Positions 1 to 8,144 are shown, counted from the first letter of the stretch. The stretch is 64,000 bases of DNA from an uncultured Verrucomicrobiota bacterium (GCA_903869675.1 CAIQAB010000021.1:1-64000), one strand, 5' to 3'. Program-made: numbers and translations. Notes: generated from the sequence alone by a model not told the origin.

Positions 1-3000
1 CCGGCAGGGACTACCCCAGAGGTGCGCTCGCCGGCCTCGCCCGCCAGCTCAACCGCCTCTTCCCCACGCCCGTCATGGTGCTCATCAAGCACCACGACCT
101 CCTCACCCTCGCCGTTATCAACCGTCGGCCCAACAAGCTCGACCAAAGCAAGGACGTCCTCGGCCGCGTCACCCTCATTCGTGACATCGCCCTTGCCGCC
201 CCGCACCGCGGCCACCTCGACATTCTCGTCTCCCTCGCCACCACCGAACTGGGGCACCCCGAGAAAAAACCGATCACCGATTTCGATACCCTGCACGCCG
301 CCTGGGAACAGATTTTCAACATCGAGCTGCTCAACGCCCGCTTCTACCGCGAACTCGCCAACTGGTATTTCTGGGCGCTCCCCCAGGTCGAGTTCCCTGC
401 CGATCTCGAACCCGATTCCGAGAAACGCCGCGCCACCGGCCTTATCCGTCTCCTCACCCGCCTCATCTTCTGCTGGTTCCTCAAGGAAAAGGAACTCGTC
501 CCCGACAAACTCTTCCACCCCGCCGACCTCGCCAAACTCCTCAAGGGCTTCGACCCCGAGAGCGAGACCAGCTCCACCTACTACCAAGCCATTCTGCAAA
601 ACCTCTTCTTCGCGACGCTCAACCAGCGCATGGGCAAGGACGGCAAGGGCCAGCCCTACCGCGTCTTCGCCAAGGACGAGGGCTTTCCGAAGAACAAGGC
701 CACGCACGACATCAACAACCTCTACCGCTACGAGAGCCTCTTCGCCGACGGCGCCGACGCAGCCCTCGCTCTCTTCGCCGACGTGCCCTTCCTCAACGGC
801 GGCCTCTTTGAGTGTCTCGACCGCACCGAGGACGGCACCGAGAAAAAACGCTACCTCGACGGCTTCTCCCGCAACCCCAAGAAGCGCCCCCACGTCCCCG
901 ACCGCCTCTTCTTCGAAAGCGGCGAGACCGCCGACCTCACCGAGGCCTACGGCGATAAAAAGCGGAAGGCCGAGCGCGTCACCGGCCTCATCCACATCCT
1001 CAACCGCTACAAGTTCACCATCGTCGAAAACACCCCCATCGACCAGGAAATCGCCCTCGACCCCGAGCTGCTCGGCAAGGTGTTTGAAAACCTGCTCGCC
1101 TCCTACAACGAGGAGACCAAGACCACCGCCCGCAAACAAACCGGCTCCTTCTACACCCCGCGCCCCATTGTGGACTACATGGTGGACGAGTCGCTCAAGG
1201 CCCACCTCGCCCGCGTCTTGGTCGAAAAAGCCGCCATGCCCGAGGCCGACGCCCGCGCCGGCCTCGACCTGCTCTTCGCCTATACCGAGAAGGAGCATCC
1301 CTTCACCGCCTACGAAGTCGCCGTCCTCATCGCCGCCATCGACGCCCTCAAAATCCTCGACCCCGCCTGCGGCTCCGGCGCCTTCCCCATGGGCGTGCTT
1401 CACAAGCTCGTTTACATCCTGCAAAAACTCGACCCCGGCAACGAACGCTGGAAGGAGACCCAGCTCGCCAAGCTCGACTCCCCCTCTATGCGCGAGGAAT
1501 TGGAACGCGCCTTCGCCGAGAACAACGACGACTACGGCCGCAAGCTCTCCCTCATCGAAAACTGTTTATACGGCGTCGATATCCAGCCCATCGCCATCCA
1601 GATCACGAAGCTCCGGTGCTTCATATCCTTGGTTGCCGACCAAAAGACCAGCCGCGACAAGGCCAAGAACCTTAATATTAAACCGCTGCCCAACCTTGAG
1701 ACCAAGTTCGTCGCGGCCAATACCCTCATCGGCCTGCCCGAAATGACCCAGTCCCTGCTCGTCGACCCCCGCATCAGTGAAATAGAAAAGGAGATCGAAA
1801 CGCTTTATCATAATCATTTCTCAGAACAACGGCGCGATAAGAAGCTTATCGGGCAGCGGAAGGTTAAATCACTTCGCCAAGAACTGGCCAAGCTACTCTC
1901 CGAAAGCCTGATGGCTCCAGCCAAAGCAAAACACATTGCCGACTGGGATGCGTTCGATCCACAAGCCTCCGCTGAGTTCTTTGACCCGCATTGGATGTTT
2001 GGGAGATCGCTCGCAAAGGGATTCGATGTAGTGATTGGCAATCCACCTTACCGTGGTGGGCGCGAATGGAAAAAGGAGGAAGGAAATGATTACGACTATT
2101 TCGTCCGCAATTTCGTGGTGGCCGAATATCAGTTCGATATTTACGCACTGTTCTGGGAGCAGGCTATTCGTCTATGCTCCGCGGGAGGTGTCGTTTCCTA
2201 TATCACTCCAAACACTTGGCTGAACAATCAGAGCACTGCCAAGCTTAGGAACTACATCCTAAGCGAGACCCGCGTATTGTCGATTCTTGACTGTTCTAGA
2301 CAAGACGTGTTTGCAAGTGTCGTTGTTCTGCCGATAGTTACGGTTCTCCAGAAGATTAGGAGTCAAAGCGGTGAAGTGAAAATATTCGAGCCGATTGAAG
2401 GTAGTTTTGAGCTTGTGAATCAGGTTGATCAATCGGTGTGGGCACGGGACGAACTAAAAATCTTTAATATTTCCCTCAAAGGAGTGGACGTGGCCTTGCG
2501 CACTAAAATCGAGGAGCGATCCGGAAGACTCGAAGAAGAGGCAGTCGTGAAGTTCGGGATCAAACTATACGAAACCGGGAAAGGAAGCCCTCCCCAGAAA
2601 GCATCTGATGCCACAAATCACATATTTGAGTCTGACCATGAATGCGGTCCTGACTACCGCCCATATCTAGAGGGGAAGGATGTAGATAGATACTGCACGA
2701 AATATGCTAATAGATGGTTGAAGTATGGCACCAATCTGGCAGCGCCTCGCGATCCTGAGCTATTCACCGGCGAGCGTCTGCTTTTCAGACGAATTGTTGG
2801 GGAACGTCTCATCGGAAACTTTGTAGATGGGAATTATGTAACGAGCCAGCTCCTTCAGATTGTTAAGCCAAACAACAAAGCGCGGACTAAGCCGCTTTTG
2901 GCCATCCTCAATTCCACGTTGATCGCCTACTACTTCAAAAAGAAATACAACAGACAGGACAAAACTTTCCCTGAAATCAGAATTTACGAACTTTCATCAC

Positions 3001-3194
3001 TTCCGATTCCGAAGCAAATAGCGGATGGGGAAGCTACTGTTCTTGCAAAGAAGGTTGATCAAATCCTCGCCGCCAAACAGTCAAATCCCGCCGCTGACAC
3101 GAGCGCCTTGGAGCGCGAGATCGACCAACACGTCTACGCCCTTTACGGCCTGACGCCGGAGGAAATCGCCAACGTCGAGGGCACCGCCAAGTGA
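1..3194 (+). CDS. Eco57I-type DNA methyltransferase / type IIG-like restriction-modification protein (5' partial)
   Basis: The frame is open from the window edge (first full codon at 3), so the true start lies upstream; ATG 75 is internal. The protein is a class I SAM-dependent adenine-specific DNA methyltransferase. The SAM-binding motif DPACGSGAF is encoded near 1358-1385 and the catalytic NPPY near 2040-2051. The order motif I > NPPY > variable region > C-terminus ending in LPIPKQ and a helical tail fits Eco57I/type IIG proteins, in which modification and often cleavage sit in one chain; the N-terminal third could hold the nuclease, but I cannot place its catalytic residues. Similar methylases also serve in BREX/DISARM-type defence, and the neighbours here are too eroded to decide. 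Codon use changes sharply at about 1775 and back at about 3060. The GTG of the next reading frame overlaps the stop (GTGA). Confidence 0.85.
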   Translation, partial: GRDYPRGALAGLARQLNRLFPTPVMVLIKHHDLLTLAVINRRPNKLDQSKDVLGRVTLIRDIALAAPHRGHLDILVSLATTELGHPEKKPITDFDTLHAAWEQIFNIELLNARFYRELANWYFWALPQVEFPADLEPDSEKRRATGLIRLLTRLIFCWFLKEKELVPDKLFHPADLAKLLKGFDPESETSSTYYQAILQNLFFATLNQRMGKDGKGQPYRVFAKDEGFPKNKATHDINNLYRYESLFADGADAALALFADVPFLNGGLFECLDRTEDGTEKKRYLDGFSRNPKKRPHVPDRLFFESGETADLTEAYGDKKRKAERVTGLIHILNRYKFTIVENTPIDQEIALDPELLGKVFENLLASYNEETKTTARKQTGSFYTPRPIVDYMVDESLKAHLARVLVEKAAMPEADARAGLDLLFAYTEKEHPFTAYEVAVLIAAIDALKILDPACGSGAFPMGVLHKLVYILQKLDPGNERWKETQLAKLDSPSMREELERAFAENNDDYGRKLSLIENCLYGVDIQPIAIQITKLRCFISLVADQKTSRDKAKNLNIKPLPNLETKFVAANTLIGLPEMTQSLLVDPRISEIEKEIETLYHNHFSEQRRDKKLIGQRKVKSLRQELAKLLSESLMAPAKAKHIADWDAFDPQASAEFFDPHWMFGRSLAKGFDVVIGNPPYRGGREWKKEEGNDYDYFVRNFVVAEYQFDIYALFWEQAIRLCSAGGVVSYITPNTWLNNQSTAKLRNYILSETRVLSILDCSRQDVFASVVVLPIVTVLQKIRSQSGEVKIFEPIEGSFELVNQVDQSVWARDELKIFNISLKGVDVALRTKIEERSGRLEEEAVVKFGIKLYETGKGSPPQKASDATNHIFESDHECGPDYRPYLEGKDVDRYCTKYANRWLKYGTNLAAPRDPELFTGERLLFRRIVGERLIGNFVDGNYVTSQLLQIVKPNNKARTKPLLAILNSTLIAYYFKKKYNRQDKTFPEIRIYELSSLPIPKQIADGEATVLAKKVDQILAAKQSNPAADTSALEREIDQHVYALYGLTPEEIANVEGTAK

Positions 3195-3289
3195 CGCCCA
3201 ATGCCCCCAGCCACCCCATCCGCAACCGCCTCCTCCGCCTCACCGCCGACAGCCCCGACCTCCTCGCCGTCATCAAACAAGAGGGTTAG
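3191..3289 (+). pseudogene. 32-codon remnant of the gene downstream of the methylase
   Basis: GTG at 3191 overlaps the methylase TGA in a GTGA arrangement typical of translational coupling. The frame encodes 32 residues beginning MTPNAPSHPIRNRLL and ends at TAG 3287-3289. Codons are GC-ending as in the methylase ends, and the peptide reads like an ordinary protein N-terminus (IRNRLLRLTADSPDLLAVIKQEG region). Base composition drops right after the stop. I read it as the start of a former second operon gene whose body was deleted or replaced. A genuine 32-residue peptide is possible. No function can be assigned. Confidence 0.45.
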
Positions 3290-3291
3290 GT

Positions 3292-4074
3292 GTGAACTAT
3301 CGTCAGCCAAGTTCAGTCTGCATCGATGATACTTCGTTTTACCCTCTGATCGCGTCGAAGTTGAATGCGCGGAGTCCACTGAGTGAACTCCTTGGGGAAT
3401 GCCACCGCAACGAGGACAACTTTCGCATTTGCTGGCGCTGGTTGGAATGCCACGACTGCACTTCCCCCATCGCGGAGGCTGCATACCATTGCCTTGTTGA
3501 TGAGCTAAGTAAGGTTGTAACCCACGTTCATGCCTTTCACGGGTGCAGGGTCTCGGCGGAATCGACCTACCAGACTGAAGGCATCAAGCCGCTCACCACC
3601 GAATGGATCATGGCCGAAGTCAGGCAGTGGGCCAGCACCCTTCCCGCACCTGATTCTGCCGCAGGCATAATGCTGCAGGATTATATCCGCGTTTATGGGG
3701 GCAAGGTCTGCGCCGTAAAATCGCTGAAAGCTCATCAAGAAAATGGCGGCTATGGGCACACCCAAGGTAGCGAAACCCTGAGAAAAATCCTTAGCCTTCA
3801 CTGCCCATCTGCGCTGGAGCGAATGTTGCTGTTTGGGGAGCCATCGGTAATCGAGTTCGTGATTCCAGTGCCCATGTTGGAGGACAACGCATGGCAGAAC
3901 TTCGTATCCGACCTATTGCGTATCTGGCTGTCGCGACAGGTCGACTTTCAATGTCCGGGTGATCCTCGTCATGGCGGCGTTGTGCTCCGTCGTGGAGTGC
4001 CGCCAGATTGGCTCATCCGACGCCACGTATGCGACAATCATGGGGCGCTAACAGGCAAAGTCTGCGATTACTGA
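3292..4074 (+). CDS. Orphan hypothetical protein, 260 aa
   Basis: GTG start at 3292, two bases after the preceding stop; no better in-frame ATG lies nearby, and the frame stays open upstream without a convincing start. I do not recognise the family. The protein has no signal peptide or clear membrane segment, and is rich in Trp, His and Cys, with a cluster RICWRWLECHDC near residues 46-57 and further Cys-His content near the C-terminus (RRHVCDNHG). GC is visibly lower and codon use less biased than in housekeeping genes of the window. Its place between a truncated defence-gene remnant and a repeat array suggests acquired island DNA. It may be a defence accessory or simply cargo. Confidence 0.55.
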   Translation: MNYRQPSSVCIDDTSFYPLIASKLNARSPLSELLGECHRNEDNFRICWRWLECHDCTSPIAEAAYHCLVDELSKVVTHVHAFHGCRVSAESTYQTEGIKPLTTEWIMAEVRQWASTLPAPDSAAGIMLQDYIRVYGGKVCAVKSLKAHQENGGYGHTQGSETLRKILSLHCPSALERMLLFGEPSVIEFVIPVPMLEDNAWQNFVSDLLRIWLSRQVDFQCPGDPRHGGVVLRRGVPPDWLIRRHVCDNHGALTGKVCDY

Positions 4075-4987
4075 TTTGTCCCCATGTCACTGGCCGATCC
4101 AAAGAGGAGAAACAAATCATCGTGGTCCGCGAAATCCATGGTCAGATTTGAAGCAACCTCCGATTCCGTTTAGATATAACGCTCTGGGCGCCCAACACTT
4201 TTCGCTCCCCAGCCCGCTCGGCCAGAGGCGGCGCAGAGAAATCCGCCACCAAGCGCGGCACTACGCCAGTGGCTTGGGTCACGACTTCCCACGTTGGCCG
4301 CAGAAGCTGCCCCAAGCAGACGAGAAGCAGGAGTTCGTTCCTCAAAAACGACAAATCTTGCGCTGAAAGCAGCTGCACGGAACCGAAACGCAGCTTTCAC
4401 GCTTCGAGTAGCCGCTTCCACGAACGCAACTGCAGCTTTCGCGACCATAAAATGCAGCTACCATGATCGCAACGGCAGCTCTCATGAAAGTGTATGCAGC
4501 TTTTCGCATCTCGATAACGACTCCAATCGCGAGATGTGCTGCACATGGGGCAATGACTGCAGCTGCGCTGAACGCAAAAACAGAAATCTGCATCCGTATT
4601 AAACTTACCTAGAATAATTTATAGAAAAAACCGCAGCCAAGCCGCGAGCGCGAAAATGCGCCGCGCCCCCACCCCGCTGCAGTAACAGAGCTCTCACTTC
4701 ATTCTAGCGACATTCCGCCCCCCGGCAGCGGGTGGCACGCAAGACTAACAGCCTGACAACCACCCAAAGACAGGCGCCAGGGCGAATGATGAAAAAAGCG
4801 CCGATTATTTTGTAATTTTAATGTTTATATCGTAATTACTTATAAAATCAAAGTTTTAGATCTCTCCTTTTACCTTTCGTAATCGTCATTTATTGCTGAT
4901 AGAAGGGGCAAGGCCGCCAAATGGAGTGTTACGTCCAAAAATCTCGCCCTACGGCAGATTCACACCAAATGGAGGCCCCAATATAGC
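4075..4987. other. Long non-coding interval of the island
   Basis: More than 900 bases without a convincing gene. The first part (to about 4300) is GC-rich and shows only short open frames. 4306-4579 carries the 21-bp-period array annotated separately. From about 4600 to 4960 the DNA is markedly AT-rich, including runs such as TTTATATCGTAATTACTTAT near 4823-4842, and could hold the promoter for the gene at 4988, but no clear -35/-10 pair stands out. I see no tRNA, transposase or integrase remnant. Confidence 0.6.
4306..4579. repeat. Degenerate tandem array with 21-bp period (about 13 units)
   Basis: Units begin at 4306, 4327, 4348, 4369, 4390, 4411, 4432, 4454, 4475, 4496, 4517, 4538 and 4559; every step is 21 bases except 4432 to 4454, which is 22. 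Seven units start exactly with GCAGCT (4369, 4390, 4432, 4454, 4475, 4496, 4559) and others with one or two changes (GCCGCT, GCTGCA, ACGACT). The best consensus starts GCAGCTTTCACGAACGCAAC plus one base. Read on the minus strand, the units give heptads such as KAAVAFV, EAATRSV, KAAFRFR and RAAVAIM, split over two frames by the 22-base unit. It may therefore be a decayed heptad-repeat gene, or a DNA-level array. Confidence 0.75.
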
Positions 4988-5368
4988 ATGGCTAGAATAT
5001 CCAAGACCAGATCGGTCACGTTAGATAACGCGGAGAAGCGAGCCGCCGCCTTGGCGGCGATCGAACCTCCCTTGAAACTCGGAGGCGCCATCTCCGTGGC
5101 GGGCTTCCAGAAAAGGGTGGCGGATGCCCGCGCGCAACTGTCCGCCTACAACGGCCTGCTGGCCGAGGCGGACCGGATTCGCGTGGAATTCCTGGTCGCA
5201 GAGCGTGCGCTCGCGCTACACCATACCCGCATGTTGGCTGCAGTAGCCGGGCATTACGGGAAGGATAGCTCGGTGTATGCCGCCGCAGGGGGCACTACGC
5301 TTCAGGCACGCAAGCGCCCAAAGCGAAAAGCCGCGTCGAGCGGCGAAAAGCTGCCCAACGCGGCCTAA
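4988..5368 (+). CDS. Small conserved-looking helical protein, function unknown
   Basis: 126 residues. The start ATG 4988 is supported by a GGAGG at 4971-4975, 12 bases upstream. Residues about 35-85 are predicted by eye to be long helices (QKRVADARAQLSAYNGLLAEADRIRVEF), followed by a GKDSSVYAAAGGT segment and a basic, disordered tail (RKRPKRKAASS). A GKDSxxYxxAGGT-then-basic pattern occurs, as I recall, in short uncharacterised bacterial proteins, but no function is known to me. It stands alone at the edge of the island, between the AT-rich spacer and a strong terminator, so it is probably monocistronic. The basic tail might contact nucleic acid; that is a guess. Confidence 0.7.
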   Translation: MARISKTRSVTLDNAEKRAAALAAIEPPLKLGGAISVAGFQKRVADARAQLSAYNGLLAEADRIRVEFLVAERALALHHTRMLAAVAGHYGKDSSVYAAAGGTTLQARKRPKRKAASSGEKLPNAA

Positions 5369-5392
5369 GGTGAGGCTCACCTAACGACATCC

Positions 5393-5430
5393 AAGCCGGC
5401 CAAGGTCTGATCACCTTGGCCGGCTTTTTT
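5393..5430 (+). terminator. Rho-independent terminator after the 4988-5368 gene
   Basis: Perfect 14-bp stem (5393-5406 paired with 5413-5426), loop CTGATC, with a T-run ending at 5430. It lies 24 bases after the stop codon and separates this gene from the convergent ruvX. Confidence 0.92.
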
Positions 5431-5496
5431 GCGGACGTAGTTAAAAAAAACGCACAAAAACACCCTATTGTCGAGCTGGCGTGCCAACAGGAAATG

Positions 5497-5526
5497 CATC
5501 CGCGCCCATCCGCGGAATCCGCGGTG
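5497..5526. repeat. Solo copy of the GxxExxY-element inverted-repeat end
   Basis: The sequence holds three ATCCGCG-like blocks at the same spacing as the three ATCCGTG blocks in the right inverted repeat at 58295-58323; 22 of 29 positions agree by hand alignment, with most differences T to C. It lies between the terminator and the ruvX stop. No partner arm or GxxExxY gene is nearby, so it may be a decayed solo end or an unrelated repeat of similar design. Confidence 0.5.
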
Positions 5527-5535
5527 AAAAAATAC

Positions 5536-5973
5536 CTAGGCCTCGGGCGGGGCGGCCAGGCCAGGCGGGAAACGTTGGTCGAGATAGTCCTGCAGGATCA
5601 CCGCCGCGGCGCGCGAGTCGATGATGCCCTTGCCGCGGATCTCGCGGAGCTGCTTCTGGTTCATGCCGCTCTCGGCGATATGCGAGGTGAGTCGCTCGTC
5701 CACGAGGTGCACCGGCAGGCCGAACTGGGCTCGCAGCGCCTCCGCGAAAGCCTGCGCCTCCTTGGCCTTGAAACCGGTCGAACCGTCCATGTTGAGCGGC
5801 AGCCCGAGCACGATCTCCTGGATACGACGAGTCTTCACCACCGCGGCCAGCGAAAGCCGCCGCGCCGCCGCATCGGCCTCGACCAGCGCGGGGATAGGCG
5901 TGGCGATGCCGAGCTCGTCGCCCGTCGCCAAACCGATCCGCCGGGTGCCGTAGTCGATGCCGAGGAAACGCAT
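5536..5973 (-). CDS. ruvX: RuvX/YqgF-family Holliday junction resolvase-like / pre-16S rRNA nuclease
   Basis: 145 residues, the normal length for YqgF/RuvX, an RNase H-fold cytoplasmic nuclease implicated in 5' maturation of 16S rRNA and annotated as a putative Holliday junction resolvase. The sequence shows the N-terminal acidic motif GIDYGTRRIGLA (Asp 7), VLGLPLNMDGS in the middle, the DERLTS motif, and a final acidic residue in GIIDSRAAAVILQDYL. The ATG start gives MRFLGIDYG directly, as expected for the family. It lies 32 bases downstream of manC on the same strand, so the two may be co-transcribed. Confidence 0.95.
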   Translation of the reverse strand: MRFLGIDYGTRRIGLATGDELGIATPIPALVEADAAARRLSLAAVVKTRRIQEIVLGLPLNMDGSTGFKAKEAQAFAEALRAQFGLPVHLVDERLTSHIAESGMNQKQLREIRGKGIIDSRAAAVILQDYLDQRFPPGLAAPPEA

Positions 5974-6005
5974 GTCTAGTTGGCCAAAGAGTGGCCTCGT
6001 GTCGT

Positions 6006-7160
6006 TCAGAGCAGCTTGGCCGCGTCCTGCCGCAGCGCGACCTTGGCGAGGAGGGCCTTGATGTCCTGCGCCCGGGCCTTGGGCATCACCAGCGTGGCGT
6101 CCTTGGTGTGCACGACGACAAGGTCATCCACCCCCAGCAAGGTCACCAAGTGTCCCGCCTCGGCGAAGACGAGGTTGCCGCCCCCCTGCTCCACGATCAC
6201 CTCGCCACGACCGACGTTACCGGCGGCATCGGGGCGAAAATGCTTCGCGACCGCGGGCCAGGCGCCGACGTCATCCCAATCAAACGAGGACGGCACCATC
6301 ACCACGTTGGCCGACTTCTCGAGCAGCGCGTAGTCGACGGAGATTTTTACCAGAGTGGGGTAAACTTTCTTCAACACCGCTGCGAGCACCTGCTGCTTCT
6401 TCAGGGCGGCGCGGATCTTGGCCAGACCGGCGTCGAGCTCGGGGGCGTGGGCGGCGAAGGCGGCCTCGACCACCCGCACGCTCCACACAAACATGCCCGC
6501 GTTCCACACGTAGTCGCCGGAAGCCAGATACGATGCCGCGACGTCCGCCTTGGGCTTCTCCACGAAGCGCTTCACATCGTAGACGACCTTTGCGGTCTTG
6601 CCCGCGCCCACGCGGCCCCACTCGCCGCCGCGCTGGATGTAGCCAAAACCTGTCGCCGGCTCGGTCGGCGCGATTCCGATCGTCACCATGACGTCCGCCG
6701 CACCGGCCGCCGCGAAGGCCGCCCGCAAATCGCGCTGATACGCGTTTGTGTCGTGGATCACATGATCCGCCGGCAAGACCGCAAAAACACCCTGCGGATC
6801 GCGCGCTCCCACCAGCGCGGCGGCCAGACCGACCGCCGCCGCCGTATCGCGACCAGCCGGCTCGGCCACGACGTTCGCCGCCGGGATGAGGCCCCGGCAT
6901 ACGCGGGCCACTTCGCGGGCCTGCACCGCGCTGGTGATCACGAAGGTGTTTTTCGCGGGAGCGATGCCCCGCACCCGGTCCAGGGTCTGGACCAGCAGCG
7001 GCGTGGTGCCGACCACCGGCAGGAGATGCTTGGGCCGGGCGGCCCGGCTCTGGGGCCAGAAACGCTCACCCTTACCCCCGGCGATGATGACAATGTAGGG
7101 TTCGGAGGCGGACGCCTGGTTGGCGGACCGGGAAGTTGTCGCAGGTTTAGCTTTGGCCAT
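6006..7160 (-). CDS. manC: Mannose-1-phosphate guanylyltransferase
   Basis: Makes GDP-mannose from mannose-1-phosphate and GTP for cell-surface polysaccharide. The nucleotidyltransferase signature IIAGGKGERFWPQSR and the adjacent RPKHLLPVVG lie near the N-terminus; VLPADHVIHD, FGYIQRG, VEKPK and the later SFDWDDVGAW are family hallmarks. Length (384 residues from ATG 7160) fits the short, single-domain ManC without the C-terminal phosphomannose isomerase domain. I prefer ATG 7160 (MAKAKPATT) to the upstream start at 7199, whose extra residues are unlike the family. Divergent from the rhodanese gene. Confidence 0.93.
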   Translation of the reverse strand: MAKAKPATTSRSANQASASEPYIVIIAGGKGERFWPQSRAARPKHLLPVVGTTPLLVQTLDRVRGIAPAKNTFVITSAVQAREVARVCRGLIPAANVVAEPAGRDTAAAVGLAAALVGARDPQGVFAVLPADHVIHDTNAYQRDLRAAFAAAGAADVMVTIGIAPTEPATGFGYIQRGGEWGRVGAGKTAKVVYDVKRFVEKPKADVAASYLASGDYVWNAGMFVWSVRVVEAAFAAHAPELDAGLAKIRAALKKQQVLAAVLKKVYPTLVKISVDYALLEKSANVVMVPSSFDWDDVGAWPAVAKHFRPDAAGNVGRGEVIVEQGGGNLVFAEAGHLVTLLGVDDLVVVHTKDATLVMPKARAQDIKALLAKVALRQDAAKLL

Positions 7161-7241
7161 CGTGCGGAAAACTACGCCGCCCGCCCGCCCCGCGCGCAAC
7201 GCCGCAGTTGCGCCGTCGCGCGGGTTTTACAGGCTCGCCCC

Positions 7242-7595
7242 ATGGCCGAAAAACCCGCCCCTGCCGTTCCCTTGGAAATCTCCGTCGAGCAAGCCCGCGA
7301 CCTGCTCGACGCACATCCTGGCGACACCGCGCTGATCGACGTGCGCGAGCCGTTTGAACACGAGACCGCCCGCATCGCCGGCTCCATCTTCGTGCCCATG
7401 CGTCGCATCCCCGAACACGTGGACGGCCCGGCACTGCCCAGGGAAAAACTTCTGCTGATACACTGCCACCACGGCGGACGCAGCCTGCGCGTTACCGAAT
7501 GGCTGCGCGGCCAGGGCTACCCGCGCGTCACCAACGTCGCCGGCGGCATCCAAGCGTGGTCCGAACGCATCGATCCCTCTATCCCGACTTACTGA
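7242..7595 (+). CDS. Single-domain rhodanese-like sulfurtransferase
   Basis: 117 residues from ATG 7242 (MAEKPAPAVPLEI). One rhodanese domain: LIDVREPFEHETARIAGS is the typical N-terminal motif, and the active-site loop CHHGGRS supplies the persulfide-forming Cys. The C-terminal GYPRVTNVAGGIQAWS is also diagnostic. No signal peptide, so it is probably cytoplasmic and handles sulfane sulfur (like GlpE); the physiological acceptor is unknown. The gene is transcribed away from manC, with an 81-bp shared promoter region, and converges on the S26 peptidase gene. Confidence 0.9.
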   Translation: MAEKPAPAVPLEISVEQARDLLDAHPGDTALIDVREPFEHETARIAGSIFVPMRRIPEHVDGPALPREKLLLIHCHHGGRSLRVTEWLRGQGYPRVTNVAGGIQAWSERIDPSIPTY

Positions 7596-7628
7596 GGACG
7601 TCCCAGCAGTCCGGAGAGCAGAGGGCGC

Positions 7629-8144
7629 TCAGCGCGCCGAAGCTGCGAGGGCGACCTCGGTAGCGGCCGAGCCCGCGGACGCCACGGCGTCGGTGTAGAA
7701 AGTCGCGTAGACCGTGCCGAGCAGGTTGCCGGCCGTGACCAAAGTGCTGTCGGCGCTGGCGTTATTGGCGCCGCGGACCAGCCAGCCATCACCGCTGCGG
7801 CCTTCGATACGGTGGGCGACCAACTCATCGAATCGGTTGCGGTAGAGGACCACCATGCCCTCGCGCAAATCCTCGACCGCACCCTTGCGCACCACCAGGA
7901 CCGCACCATCGCCAAAGTAGGGCAGCATCGAACTGCCCTCGACGCGCACCACGCGGTCACCCTTCTTGGAAGCAAGCGCCGTGGCATCTGCCACCGCCAC
8001 CGGCATGGAGACCGGTCCGACTGACTTGGCCAAGGCACCGTGCCGGTGAGTGGCCGGCAGCGCCGACGCACTGACCGCCGAGAGGATCAAAATCGTGCAG
8101 CCGGCAAAGCACCGAAGGAGGCGGGTGGCTGCGGTGGTGATCAT
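7629..8144 (-). CDS. S26/S24-type signal-peptidase-like protein with ER-type Ser-His site
   Basis: 171 residues with an N-terminal hydrophobic segment (about residues 14-30), either a signal peptide or a single anchor. The catalytic Ser is in EGSSMLPYFGDGAVLVV. GMVVLYRN, then LVAHRIEG and RGANNASADS, follow the order of the SipW/ER-type branch of peptidase family S26, where His replaces the Lys base of ordinary bacterial LepB. No Lys sits at the position expected for a LepB dyad. It lacks a clear second membrane helix. Substrates are unknown; SipW-like enzymes process special secreted proteins. It is monocistronic, with about 180 bases of AT-richer DNA upstream. Confidence 0.7.
   Translation of the reverse strand: MITTAATRLLRCFAGCTILILSAVSASALPATHRHGALAKSVGPVSMPVAVADATALASKKGDRVVRVEGSSMLPYFGDGAVLVVRKGAVEDLREGMVVLYRNRFDELVAHRIEGRSGDGWLVRGANNASADSTLVTAGNLLGTVYATFYTDAVASAGSAATEVALAASAR

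Noticed and set aside
22-1746. Second long plus-strand frame inside the methylase gene
   Set aside because: Ser/Pro/Arg-rich shadow produced by high GC3; no family motif, and the methylase frame explains the DNA.
4188-4300. Possible integron attC site (GCCCAAC and GTTGG cores)
   Set aside because: Only one core fits the RYYYAAC consensus; the opposite core GTTGGCC does not fit, and no paired inner boxes or integrase are seen.
4306-4579. CRISPR-like array
   Set aside because: The period is 21 bases with degenerate units and no conserved repeat/variable spacer division.
5991-7241. N-terminal extension of the rhodanese frame
   Set aside because: Lies antisense to manC; composition is typical of a shadow and the rhodanese domain starts at 7242.
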